A stretch of DNA of 64,000 bases from REEB95 sp963810055 (GTDB lineage: Bacteria > Pseudomonadota > Alphaproteobacteria > ATCC43930 > CGMCC-115725). Numbering within the stretch: the stretch's first letter is position 1; each line of letters opens with the position of its first letter. This document shows, piece by piece, positions 25,207 to 34,836 of the stretch. Location: the NCBI GenBank assembly GCA_963810055.1, contig CAWEME010000004.1:143960-207959 (forward strand). The letters are read 5' to 3'. The notes beneath the pieces are model-generated. The model was not told where the DNA came from and did no database searches. It saw only the letters and a list, made by a program, of their open reading frames with translations. Position numbers and translations under genes: made by a program.

Positions 25207-26080
25207 CTATCGTTTCAACAACGGGCTGCCGAAAAGGCCGGTCGGCCTGATGAGGAGGATCAGCAGCATGATGGCGAAAGGCGCCATCTGCGCCAGCGGC
25301 GCGTAAATGAGCGACCCCAGGGAGACGACCTGTCCGACCAAGAAGCTGGATACGAGAGTTCCCTTGATGCTCCCCAGACCGCCGATGATGACGACCATGA
25401 AAGCGAAGGCCATCAAATCGATCCCCATCTGGGGGTCCACCATGACCAGCGGCGCATTCAGGCCGCCGGCCAGCCCGGACAGCCCGCCGGCGATGATGAA
25501 GGTGACGGTGAAGAGCCGGTACACGTTGATGCCGAGGCCCTCGACATGCTCGATGTCCTCGATGCCGGCACGGATCGCCTTGCCGATGATCGTCCGGTTC
25601 AGGAACAGCCAGATGCCGGCATAGACGAGCGCGGCGATGGCGACGATGACCAGACGATAGCCGGGGATATCCGTTCCGAGAATGTCGATCCGGGCATCGA
25701 TTGGATCGGGCACCGGACGGGGAACCAGCCCCCAGAAGTATTTGATGACCCCGATGCCGCCGATCAAAATGCCGAAGGAGGTGATCATGCTGAAGGTGAT
25801 ATCGCGTTCGTAGATGCGCAGGAAAACCAGCCGTTCCGCGGCAAAACCCGCGGCGCCCCCGACAGCCATCCCGCCGAGCACGCCGAGCCACAAATTTCCC
25901 GTCGCCAGGCTGACGGAGTAGGTGACGTAGGCGCCGACGTTGTAATAGAGCAGCTGGTCGAGGCTGATGACGCGCATCAGGCCGAAACAGAGGGAGAGCC
26001 CGATCGTGATGAGGAAAAAGATGCTCCCCAAGCTCAATCCGAAGATGATCCCCGAGATCAGCAGGTGTGCGATTGATCAT
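25207..26080 (-). CDS. livH: branched-chain amino acid-type ABC permease LivH
   Basis: An inner-membrane permease of ~290 residues with about eight hydrophobic segments and the LivH blocks FGLMRVISLDQLLYYNVGAY, GINVYRLFTVTFIIAGGLSG and GGLGSIKGTLVSS. The homologous N-terminus (HLLISGIIFGLSLGS) is in a different frame from MINRTP encoded by the best ATG (26080-26078); one surplus base in the AA at ~26,067 explains this. The ATG overlaps the livM stop (ATGA). It forms the channel with LivM for a ligand that in this family ranges from branched-chain amino acids to urea, amides and aromatic acids. Confidence 0.85.
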
Positions 26081-27156
26081 CCGCCCGTCACTCCATCCTG
26101 ACCCGTCCTCGCAGGTGCGCGCGGGCGGAACAGCGTCTTGAGCAGGAGCGGTTCCAGCGTGCCCCAGATGCCTTTCTCTCCGGCGAGCATGACGAAGACC
26201 AGCAACATGCCGATGATCAGCTCCCAGTTGCCGAGGGTCTTGCTGATCAGGTCCTTCATGCCGGTGTAGGCGATCGCGCCGACGATCGGCCCGTACAGCG
26301 AGCCCACCCCGCCCGAATATCGTCACCACCACCGGGTCCGCGGCCCGCGACGGGCTGCCGATCTCCGGGCTCACGAAACCGAGATAAACGGCATACATCG
26401 CCCCGGCCAGAGCGGTCGTCGTATTGGCGATGACGAAGGCGACCAGCCGGATGCGGAAGTTGCTGTAGCCGAGAAATCTCAGCTTGTCCTCGTTGATCTT
26501 GGCCGCGAGGCAGGCGGCGCCGAAGATCGAATCGTCGAGATATTTGTAAAACGCCCAAACGGCGAAAGCGACGAGGAGCGAGAAGATGAAGAACTGGTCC
26601 GGCCTGGACAGATCCAGCACGGGAGTGGACGAAAGGTTGGTCAGGAACCACAATCCGTTGTCGCCGTGGGTGACGTTCGCCAGAACATTCTCCATGAGAT
26701 AGAAGATGATCACCGCCAGCGCGAGGTTCACCAGAGCGAAGTAGTCCTTGCGCAACCTGACGAACAGCGAGACCGACGGCGAAAGACACGACGATCCCCG
26801 CCACGACGCCGATCAGAATGCCGAGATAGGCATTGGTGCCGAAGTAGTAGAGATAAAATCGCCGCCGCATAGGCGCCCACCGCGAGATAAGCCGGCTGGC
26901 CGAACGATAAGAGGCCGACACGGCCCAGCAGGAAGTTGCAGCCGATGGTGTAGATCGAAAAGATCATGATCTCGTTGGCGAAGGGCAACGGCAGAAATAC
27001 CCGCAGAGGGCCAGCAGCGAGAACGCCAGCAACAGGCCCCACCACCATCGCAAGACGTTCATCGCCGGGCCCCCCCGGCGATCCTCTTGGTTGCGGCCTC
27101 GGCAAACGCTCTGCTCGATGCCGGACCTGCGGTGCCGGGCCGCCTCTTCGAAACAT
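26077..27156 (-). CDS. livM: ABC permease LivM, broken by multiple frameshifts
   Basis: LivM-type permease sequence is recovered only by joining pieces from different frames: MNVLRWWWGLLLAFS, then FLPLPFANEIMIFSIYTIGC with GRVGLLSFGQPAYLAVGAY, then YYFGTNAYLGILIGVVAG, then RKDYFALVNLALAVIIFYLM to VVTIFGRGG, then SLYGPIVGAIAYTGMKDLI to the stop at 26077. Frame changes fall near 27,070 (a run of seven C), 26,990, 26,860, 26,775 and 26,312. The preferred start is ATG 27156, after GGGAGGG; ATG 27062 is an alternative. So many single-base shifts in an otherwise conserved gene point to sequencing error rather than decay. Confidence 0.75.
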
Positions 27157-27213
27157 GGTTAGCCCTCCCAAACTCGACTGTCCCCGACCGTTGATTGCAC
27201 CGCCTCGGGGTCT

Positions 27214-27910
27214 CTAGAGATACTTTTCGCAAACTTCGGGCCTGATCAACTCGCGGTCGGCGATCTCCGCCATGACGCGTCCGTCGTTCAAGGCGTACAC
27301 CTTGTCGGCTATCGCGCACACCAGCGGGAGGTTCTGCTCGACGATCACCAGCGCCGTTTTCTTGCTCAAGTCCCGGAAAACGTCCTTCAGGTGCTCCACG
27401 ATGCTGGGGGCCAGGCCCTCGGTGGGCTCGTCGATCAACAACAGGATAGGGCTGCCGAGTATCGCCCGGCCGATCATCAGCATCTGACGCTCGCCGCCGC
27501 TCAGATATCCCGCCTTGCGGTCCATGAGCTGTTTCAGCTTGGGGAAATAGTCGGTGACCTGATCCCAGTTGTAATCCTTGGTCGCGTAGCTGCCGAGTTC
27601 GAGGTTTTCCCTGACCGACAGATCGGAAAACACTTTCTTGTCCTGGGGAATGTATTTGATGCCCATGCCGGCGATGACGTAGGCCGCCAGGCCGATCAGG
27701 CTGGTCTTGTCCGACGCGATCGATCCCGAGGTCGGTTTCACGAAGCCGGCGATGCTCTTGAGCAGGGTGGTCTTGCCGGCCCCGTTTCGGCCGACGCAAG
27801 CGACGACCTGGCCCGGCCGGACGTTCATGCCGACATCGAAGAGCACCTTCGATTCGCCGTAGGAGACGTTCAACCCGGCTGACCGTCAGGATGTCGGCGC
27901 CGTTCATCAT
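27214..27910 (-). CDS. livF: ABC transporter ATPase LivF
   Basis: ATP-binding subunit with Walker A GRNGAGKTT, signature LSGGERQML, Walker B ILLLIDEP and H-loop region VIVEQNLPLV, of LivF length (~230 residues). The start MMNGADILTVSR (27910) is one frame away from NVSYGESKVLFDV; a surplus G near 27,876 explains it. The ATG overlaps the livG stop as ATGA. LivF and LivG are the two motor subunits that power import by the LivHM channel. Confidence 0.87.
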
Positions 27911-28706
27911 GAAACGGCGGTCCCGTTCGGGTCGCCAGAGGCTTCGATCTGCCAATAGCTTCTGCGCACTTCCGGATCCCGCAGACATTCCTCGCACCCG
28001 CCGTCGGCGATGATCCGGCCTTCGTGCATGACGGTAAGCCGCTGCAGGAAGTCCCGCACATGGGAGATCTTGTGCTCCACGATCAGGATGGTCTGTTGGC
28101 CGACGCGCCCGCGCAGGACGTCCAGGACTCCCTGAATCTCGGGTTCGGCCAGCCCCGCCAGGGGTTCGTCGAGCAGCAGCACCTTGGGCTCGGCCAGGAT
28201 GGCCATGGCGATTTCCAGGCGCCTCTTTTCACCCAGGCTGAGGTGCTTGACCTGCCTGTCGCGCACGTCCTGCAGGTCGAAAGTTTCCAACGCCTCGACG
28301 ATCTTCGGTTCTTCGCGTTGTTTCTTGCAGGTGTTGAGAACCAGCCGAAGCAAGGACGAGTTCCTGTGCGCCCTGAAAAAGGAGAGCACCAGATTGTCGA
28401 TCACGCTCAGATTGTCGAAAGTGGCCGTCAACTGAAAGGTGCGCATCATTCCCCGGGCGACCCGTTCCTGGGGCTGTCATGCGGGTGATGTCTTCGCCTC
28501 GGTAGCGGATCGATCCTTCGTCGGGCGTATAGTATCCCGTCAGAAGATTGAAAAACGTGGTCTTGCCGGCGCCGTTCGACCCGATGATTCCGGCGACCTC
28601 GTTCTCCATGCAACCGATAATTGACCCGGTTGACCGCAACCAGCGCGCCGAAACATTTCGTGACGCCTTCCGCCCTGATGATCTCGGCGCGTGCATCCGT
28701 GCTCAC
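27907..28706 (-). CDS. livG: ABC transporter ATPase LivG, two frameshifts
   Basis: The N-terminus STDARAEIIRAEGVTKCFGALVAVNRVN begins at GTG 28706 (GGAAAAGG upstream; ATG 28729 is an alternative). Near 28,610 the frame shifts to ENEVAGIIGSNGAGKTT (Walker A), and near 28,471, in a run of four C/G, it shifts again to MMRTFQLTATFDNLSV with the signature LSLGEKRRLEIAM and Walker B VLLLDEPLAG. The insert between Walker A and the signature, with the terminal E..RRSYWQI-type tail, is LivG-like. Both breaks are single-base changes and likely sequencing errors. Confidence 0.82.
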
Positions 28707-28824
28707 ATCTGAACCTTTTCCGATGGCCATCCCCGGCGCATGCGGAAAACATGCGCCGGGGCGGACACTGACGAGATGCGCCCCACGGGAGGCGGGTCTC
28801 GCCTGCCCTGGGGCAGAGCCGGGT

Positions 28825-30071
28825 TCAGTAACCGAGCGACTGGAGCGTCGGCATGACGCTGTCGCCGCCCATGAGAACCCACCACGGTGAAAAGATCCCA
28901 TTCGTTTTTCTGCTCGCCGGGGCCTTTCCCTTTAACCAGGAAAGCGGCGTACTTGTAGACGGCCGCGTGGTCCTGCCGCCAGTGGGCAGGCCCCTTGACC
29001 GTGTTGAAGTTGCCGCCGCCGGCCATCAGAGCGGCGGACACCTTCTGCGGATCGAAGGATTTGGCCGCCTCGAACCCCCTGAACATCTCCATATAGGCGA
29101 TGTACGAGATCGCCGCATAGGCATCGGGAGGCGTCCCGTATTTCGCGCGGAACAGCGTGGTGAACGCTTGCGCGCTCTTCGCCACGTCCTTGTCCGGGAA
29201 GCCGCTCAGGTCATAGTAGAAATAGTGCATCGCGTAGACGCCTTGCAGAGCCTCGGGCGGCACGCCTTTGGCGACGACGTTGGTGATAAAGGCGTTGAAG
29301 ATGGTCATTTCCTTGTTCAGACCCATCTCGTGGACCTGTTTCAGGAGCGCCACGGCATCGGCGCCGAATTGCGCGAATATGAAAACATCCGGCTTTGCCG
29401 CCTGAACCTTCTGCAAGGTGGTGGTGAAGTCGCTCGTTCCCAGCGAAACCTCGTCATAGCCGACGATCTCTGCGCCGTATTGCTTGGCGGCCGTCATAGA
29501 CGCCGTCCCGGATGTCCCAACCAAAGCTGTCGGAGCGGGCCAGGAAGAAGATGCGCTTCTTGCCGAGCGTTTTGACGGCGGAAGTGCCGGCCATGTATCC
29601 GACCGTCCAGGGGCTATAGGCCGCCGCGAAGGTTGAATCGGCGAGCTTGCCCTTCTGAAAGCCCTCTTTTGACATCACGCACACCGGGAAGTAGGGCATC
29701 GGCTCCTTGATGGCGATGGAGTTGATGGCGTAGGCGAGCGGAGCCCAGGTCTGCCCGCCCACGCCCTTGACGCCTTCCGAAACCATGTAGCGGTAGCGCC
29801 GGACGCCGACATCCAGCTTGGCTTCGTCGTCGTCGACAATGCCTTCCACCGTCACCTTGCCCCAGGGCATGTTGAGTCCGCCCCGCTTGTTGATGACATC
29901 CACCGCCAGCAGCGCGCCCTGTTTCTGGGTTTCGGCCACCGCCGCAAAGGTTCCGGTGAGCGGAAGCAGGATGCCCACCTTGATGCTTTTGGGTTCATCC
30001 GCCCTGGCGACGCCATGACCCAACACGCTGAACAACATTAAAATCGCAAGAAAGCCCCATAACCGTTTCAT
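28825..30071 (-). CDS. Liv-type periplasmic substrate-binding protein, two frameshifts
   Basis: An exported binding protein of ~415 residues. The signal peptide MKRLWGFLAILMLFSVLG... ends at GVARA-DEP. The mature part has IKVGILLPLTGTFAAVAETQ and the peripla_BP_6 fold. The frame changes near 29,498 (after FGWDIRDGV) to MTAAKQYGAEIVGYDEVSLG, and again near 28,874, after which VMPTLQSLGY ends at TGA 28825. It is the first gene of the liv operon (K-G-F-M-H order). The ligand is unknown; related Liv systems beside catabolic genes often import aromatic or amide compounds instead of leucine. Confidence 0.82.
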
Positions 30072-30219
30072 CCCATCTCCTCCTGTCGGTAGATCGTTGC
30101 CGCATCGGGCCAATCGGCGCGCCGATGCCGCAACAGCGTGGGTGTTTGCCGCTTCTAAATTCGACCTAAAGCCTGCGAACCCCCATCGAACCAAAGACCA
30201 CAATCGTTTTGGCGGGTCC

Positions 30220-30233
30220 TTGATCTACATCAA
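30220..30233 (-). promoter_or_regulatory. perfect FNR/FixK palindrome upstream of the liv operon
   Basis: TTGATCTACATCAA is an exact match to the FNR/FixK consensus TTGAT-N4-ATCAA. It sits in the 247-base gap between the Gfo/Idh gene and the first liv gene, ~150 bases upstream of its ATG. A similar site precedes the divergent molybdenum hydroxylase operon, suggesting common oxygen- or redox-dependent control. Confidence 0.7.
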
Positions 30234-30318
30234 GCCGGGATTCTCGGGCTAAACCGGCCGTTTTCCACGGGGCGGCGGTCCCGGCCGCAAACCCAATCCG
30301 GACTCGGCAGTCCGAGGG

Positions 30319-31328
30319 TCAATCCTTGGCCAGGATTTCCGCGACTTCGACGCGGCGGCCCTCGCGCGCGGACAGAATGCCGGCTCTGATCACGGCAAGC
30401 GACGTGGTGGCGTATTCGCCGCCCACCTCCGGACGCCCGTTGCCGCGCACCGCCGCCGCGAATTCCTCGAGCTCCTCGGCGATGGTGTCCTGGTTCGCGA
30501 ACGGGACGGCGACCGGCCGTTCTTCGCCGCGCTTTAGCAGCCGGAGGCCGCCAAACATGTCGTAATAGGCCGTCGCCTCTTTCCCGTAGATGTTCATCAG
30601 ATAGTATTCGGATGCGGAGGCGTAGCTGGCGTTCAGCGTGGAGAGCGCGCCGTTCTCGTGTTCCAGCACCAGGCTCGCCACGTCCGGATTGTCGCCCGGC
30701 AGCACCAGCCGCGTGAATTGGCCGCTGACCGCCTTGACCGGCCCGACCAGGTATTCCAGCACGTCGGTGTAATGGATGCCGATCTGCAGCATCACCCCGC
30801 CCGGCATTCCGGCGGCCTGGTAACGCCACGAAGCCAGATCGATCTTGCCGAGACGATCGCGGCTGATATTGGCCTCGGCATTGACCAGCTTGCCGAATAC
30901 GCCGTCGTCGATCTGGCGCTTGATCCAGCGGAACTGGCTTTCCCGGCGGCGTTGATAGCCCAAGGCGAGCACGATGCCCGCCTGGCGGCAGAGTTCGGTG
31001 ATCTTGCGGCCGTCGGAAACCGTGTTGGCGATGGGCTTGTCGAGAAAGACATGCTTGCCGGCGTCGGCCGCCGCGCGCGTGGTCTCGAGATGCACGCCAT
31101 TCGGGCGTCGTGTTGATGACCGCCTCGACGTTTTTGTCGGCGAGAATGGCCTCGTAACTCGGCATAGGCGCGGCAGCCGTATTTGGCGGCGAAGGCGGCG
31201 CGCTTTTCTTGCGAGCGGGAATAGCAGGCGATGATCTTGAGCTTGCCGGAACGCTTGATCGCGTCGGCCAGCACGTCGGACCACCAGCCCATGCCGATGG
31301 AAGCAACGCGTAACGGCTCAACCGCCAT
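30319..31328 (-). CDS. Gfo/Idh/MocA-type oxidoreductase, two frameshifts
   Basis: A dinucleotide-dependent oxidoreductase of ~335 residues. The N-terminal Rossmann part MAVEPLRVASIGMGWWSDVLA to AAKYGC is in one frame; PSYEAILADKNVEAVINTTPEW is in a second (shift ~31,160-31,190); and VHLETTRAAADAGKHVFLDKPIANT to the stop is in a third (shift ~31,103). DKPIANT carries the family's EKP-like lysine. The C-terminal half with GGVMLQIGIHYTDVLEYLVG is typical. These enzymes act on sugars, inositols or other hydroxy compounds. The ATG lies 11 bases inside the upstream GlcG-like gene. Confidence 0.8.
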
Positions 31329-31761
31329 GGCTTGCGCCGATCGATTCAACCGCCTGTTGCGCGATGCGCTCGTCCGTGGCCCAGTCGCCGCCGGCGATTC
31401 CGATGCCGCCGATGCATTCGCCCTCGGCTATGATCGGACAACCGCCTTCCATCGCGGTCCAGCGCTCCGGACCGGCGGCGAGCGCCAGCCCCAGCGCGTG
31501 AACGACGTCGAGTTGCTGCCCTTGCGCGCCGCGCGAGGAGGTTGGGCGCTTGTTCGAAGCCGCGCATACGGCTTTGACCGTGGCCGAATGCACCGAGTGA
31601 AACCGCCCGCCTTCCATCCGTTCGAGCAGAATGAGATGCCCGCCCGCATCGGCGATGGCGATCGAAACCGCTATGCCGGCCTGCTTGGCCTTGGCGATGG
31701 CGGTTTCCATCATCTTCCTGGCGCCCTCGTTCGTCAGGCGCTTGGCGTTCGTGACATACAT
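31318..31761 (-). CDS. GlcG/HbpS-like heme-binding domain protein (DUF336)
   Basis: A 147-residue protein of the GlcG/HbpS (DUF336) family: LTNEGARKMMETAIAKAKQ, VSIAIADAGGHLILLERMEG, and the final GGIGIAGGDWATDERIAQQA. The role is poorly defined; members occur beside oxidoreductase, glycolate and aromatic-catabolism genes and some bind heme or corrinoids. As read, its frame is continuous with the MFS gene upstream, but a one-base change in the GGGGGG run at 31771-31776 would place a TGA overlapping this ATG (TGATG), the ordinary arrangement. Confidence 0.8.
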   Translation of the reverse strand: MYVTNAKRLTNEGARKMMETAIAKAKQAGIAVSIAIADAGGHLILLERMEGGRFHSVHSATVKAVCAASNKRPTSSRGAQGQQLDVVHALGLALAAGPERWTAMEGGCPIIAEGECIGGIGIAGGDWATDERIAQQAVESIGASHGG

Positions 31762-32850
31762 CAACGGCTTCCCCCCGGCAGCGCCTGCCGCCCGCCTTCC
31801 GGAATCCCGCTCCCAGACCGGCGGGCTGAACTTCAACGGAACGATGATCACGCCCGCGACGATCGCCATGAATCCCGCGACGCTGATGGCGAAGCTAAAG
31901 CCGTGCTGGATGATGAGGATGGTCGACAGGATGCCGCCATAGATGCCGCCCGACCCCTTGGCGATGGCGTAGAGCATGCCGTAATTCCCGCCCGCCGCCG
32001 CTTCGCCGAAATAATGCCCGATGGCGATCGGGAAGAGCGAGAACAGCGAGGCCCAGAAGAAGATGGCCAGGATGGCGGAGCAGACGAACAGCGTCTCGTT
32101 GTGCGGTCATTCCCGGCGAAAACCGTTCCGAACAGCAGCAGGCCGCAGGCGACGTAGCTGACGATCATCATGTTCTCGCAGCCGAACCGTTCCGACAGCG
32201 CGCCAAGGCCGAGCTTGCCGAAGCCGTTGGCGACGGCGATGCCGCCGGCCGCCGCGGTCGCCGCCGTCGCCGTGAAGCCGAAGCTGTTGGAATAGGCGAC
32301 CATCTTGCTGATGCCGGCGAGACCGGCGCTCGAAATCAGGATGAAGGAGACGATCAGCGCCCACATCTGCCAGGTCTTGAGCGCCTCGCCGACGGTGTAA
32401 TTGTGCTGCGAGGGCCGCGCGATCGCCTTGGTCTTGGGGACCCAGCCCGGCGGCTTCCAGCCCGCGGGCGGGTCCTTCATCAGCAAGGCCGCGACGACCG
32501 ACACGCCGGCGATGAGCGCGGCCATGACGTAGACCACGGTGAAGAAGGTTTCGGGCGGCGCCGAGGCCGGTATGGCCCGGATCGGGAAGATGAAAGGCAG
32601 CGAGCCCCACGAGAACGCGCCCGCGATCAGGCCGGTCATGACGCCGCGGCGGTCGGAAAACCATTTGTTCCCGGTGCTGACGGCGTTGTTGTAGATGAAT
32701 CCGGTGAAAAAGCTGCCCACGCACCACAACGCGAGCACCAGCGGAAACGACGGCCCGAGCGCGATCGACAGGATGCCGAGCCCGGAAAAGAGGCCGGCCA
32801 CGGCGGTGGTCCAGCGCGGCCCGTATTTGTCGCGCAACATGCCCTTGCGG
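31761..32850 (-). CDS. OFA-type MFS transporter, 5' end lost at chimeric junction
   Basis: A major facilitator of the oxalate/formate antiporter-like group. Sequence runs from GMLRDKYGPRWTTAVAGLFSG (the loop after TM2) through about ten hydrophobic segments, with a frame change near 32,105 (VFAGND to ETLFVCSAILAIFFWASLF). The N-terminal ~70 residues are missing because foreign sequence begins at ~32,850. The cytoplasmic loop KDPPAGWKPPGWVP and the RDKYGPR motif are OFA-like. Probable substrates are small organic acids; it heads an operon with the GlcG-like and Gfo/Idh genes. Confidence 0.75.
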
Positions 32851-32856
32851 CATTTA
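32845..32856. other. putative chimeric contig junction
   Basis: On the left, sequence is GC-rich and reads as an MFS transporter on the minus strand; on the right it is moderate-GC and reads as a ferredoxin/glutamate synthase-like protein on the minus strand. Both lose their conserved continuation at this point, and their frames do not match. The simplest reading is a join of two genomes, made during assembly. Confidence 0.8.
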
Positions 32857-33478
32857 AAACCGAGGGAACAACCGCCCCCCGGTCCCATTGCGAAGGAATG
32901 GCGTTAAACATGATGGGCATGGGGCTTTGAACGAGCTTGGGCGGAGTGCTGACCAGTTCCATGCCGCTAAAGTCAAGGCGACCGATTTTGCGGCCGATAT
33001 CCACGCCCGTATTGATATATTCCCTGCCGTGAATGCCGTCGCGGGTTGGCCTGACGATTTCCGACATATCGGTCCACATGGAATCGAAGCCCGTGCCGCT
33101 AAAAGGCCCGCCGTAGCCGCAGCCCGATACCGGTACGCCGCCGGTCTCGGCCTGCCACCAGGTGGTAAGAACAATATCCGGCGTAAAATACGCGTCGCCC
33201 AGGCGTTCGTATTCCGGGTTGACGACGCGCGTGAGGATGTTTTTCGTGCAATTCTGGACGCAGGTAAGGCAGCCTTTGCATTGGTAAATATAGTCCAGAT
33301 AGCCGGGTTCGTCGTGCAGCGTGTCTTGTTCGTCGCGGTAGAGCCCGTACACACAGCCTTTTTTCACGCAGTTCTTGCAACTTGAGCAATCTTCCCGCCA
33401 ATCGACGATGCCGAGCTTGCCCTCGGGCCTGATGCGCGGGGGCGTTAGTTGGGCATGGATGTGAAATTTCGCGGGCAT
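32850..33478 (-). CDS. ferredoxin-domain glutamate synthase-like protein, 3' part lost
   Basis: The first ~208 residues of an FMN-binding glutamate synthase-like protein. Two 4Fe-4S sites are visible: Cys31/34/37/42 (CSSCKNCVKKGC) and Cys67/70/73/77 (CKGCLTCVQNC). The following segment (SGTGFDSMWTDMSEIVRPTRDG, RKIGRLDFSGMEL) begins the GltS-type FMN barrel. The frame then enters unrelated GC-rich DNA and the catalytic remainder is missing. It is the last gene of an mvhD-metF operon. Stand-alone GltS-domain proteins of this archaeal type are not necessarily glutamate synthases. Confidence 0.75.
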
Positions 33479-33483
33479 TCGAT

Positions 33484-34401
33484 TTAACCTATATTTGACT
33501 TAAGAGAATCCAGGACTTCAAGCGCCGCGTCGCGGTCGCCGTTACAATTGATCTCAAAGCCGCGAAGGCCCTGCATGGCCGAAAGCCTCTCCATGCTCTC
33601 AAGGGCTATTTTTATGCCTTCCTTGCGGCAGGCGTTTTTGTCGGATTTTGAAGCGAGACGTTTGATGACCTCTTCCGGCACCATGGGCGTGGGCCTTTTT
33701 TCGGCATAGGCTTTGGCCGATTCAATGTCCGTTAGGACCTTAATGCCCGCGATAAACGCGGCTTTGGTTTGCAACCCGCGATTAGTCACTTCTTTCCACC
33801 ACAGATCAAACCGGTTGAAATCGAATACCGGTTGCGTGACTACGAACTGCGCTCCGGCGAAAATCTTTTGGGCAAGACGGGGCATTTGCAGCTCAAGCGG
33901 ATCGGCGTTCGGCGACGCCACCGCGCCTAAACATAGCGGCGTTTGGCCTGGAATATTTTTTTCGCCTACAATCGAGGCGTTTTTATCGAGACCGCGCAAG
34001 CTTTGAAGCAGGATGGTCGCGTCCACGTCGTATACGTTTTTGGCCGCATGAAAGGGCAAAAGCGATTGATGGGTGCCGCTTGTACACAGAATGTTATGAA
34101 TGCCCATTGCCTGCGCGCCGATACTATCGGAGATAAGCGCGGTGCGGTTTCTGTCGCGTGTTGCCATATGCAAGACCGGCTCCATGCCTTCGGAAACCAT
34201 GATCGAAGCGGCGGCAAGCGCGGACATACGTACGGCTTCACGATTATCGCATACGCCCAATGCATGCACTTTTCCGGAGAATGCTTTTGCCGCAGACCTA
34301 ATAAACGCGGCATCTGGAGCTTGCGGCGGTGTAATTTCGGCCAAAACTACTTGTTTTCCCGATTCTAACCGCTTGAGTAACTGAGACTTCTCTTGTGTCA
34401 T
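33484..34401 (-). CDS. metF: methylenetetrahydrofolate reductase
   Basis: A 305-residue MetF-type TIM-barrel flavoprotein. Family cues: LAEITPPQAPDAAFIRSAAK, GVCDNREAVRMSALAAASIM, NILCTSGTH, and FVVTQPVFDFNRF. It reduces methylene- to methyl-tetrahydrofolate. In many anaerobes MetF lacks its own NADH site and works with Fe-S partners; here an MvhD-like gene lies 15 bases upstream and a two-cluster ferredoxin protein 5 bases downstream, so it is probably part of an electron-transfer complex. Confidence 0.9.
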   Translation of the reverse strand: MTQEKSQLLKRLESGKQVVLAEITPPQAPDAAFIRSAAKAFSGKVHALGVCDNREAVRMSALAAASIMVSEGMEPVLHMATRDRNRTALISDSIGAQAMGIHNILCTSGTHQSLLPFHAAKNVYDVDATILLQSLRGLDKNASIVGEKNIPGQTPLCLGAVASPNADPLELQMPRLAQKIFAGAQFVVTQPVFDFNRFDLWWKEVTNRGLQTKAAFIAGIKVLTDIESAKAYAEKRPTPMVPEEVIKRLASKSDKNACRKEGIKIALESMERLSAMQGLRGFEINCNGDRDAALEVLDSLKSNIG

Positions 34402-34416
34402 ATTGCTACTTTCCTA

Positions 34417-34836
34417 TTACGCAGAGACGATTCGCGAACCACTACCGATACCGGATAAACACCCGACCGCATCGGATATAAGACCCCGTAAATGTTCAAT
34501 CGTATCATTGGGTGAACAATGCAAAAGTTGGGCGCGATCGGGGTCGGACCCAATTTCCTCAAGAAGCCGCTTGACGGTGCTCAAACGCATTTCGGCCCGG
34601 TAATTGCCTTGCATGAGCGTGCAATCGCCTTGCGGGCACGTAACCACGCATACACCACGAAGGCCCCCTTCCAAGGCATGCAAAATATATTGAGCGTCGA
34701 TTTTTCCACTGCAGGGGATCTCTTTGATTCGCACATGCAATCCCGCTTCATTCCATTGAGCGGGAGCATATTTTCCGCCGGGAATGCAGTTTTTGCACAA
34801 GTAGACGATAATGTCGGGATTTGCGGGGGTCGCCAT
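34417..34836 (-). CDS. MvhD/FrhD-like hydrogenase iron-sulfur subunit
   Basis: A 139-residue MvhD-family protein (methyl-viologen-reducing hydrogenase delta subunit). Conserved cysteines: Cys14 and Cys17 (LCKNCIPGG), Cys42 (PCSGKID), Cys67 and Cys72 (TCPQGDC). MvhD carries a 2Fe-2S cluster and bridges hydrogenases or dehydrogenases to HdrA. In acetogens and sulfate reducers MvhD is linked to MetVF; here it is the first gene of a three-gene operon with metF, without hdrA in view. Confidence 0.85.
   Translation of the reverse strand: MATPANPDIIVYLCKNCIPGGKYAPAQWNEAGLHVRIKEIPCSGKIDAQYILHALEGGLRGVCVVTCPQGDCTLMQGNYRAEMRLSTVKRLLEEIGSDPDRAQLLHCSPNDTIEHLRGLISDAVGCLSGIGSGSRIVSA

Noticed and set aside
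32636..32850. In-frame fusion of the ferredoxin/GltS-like protein to the MFS transporter
   Set aside because: The frame continuing past 32,850 reads the MFS gene out of frame (low-complexity residues), so no functional fusion exists.
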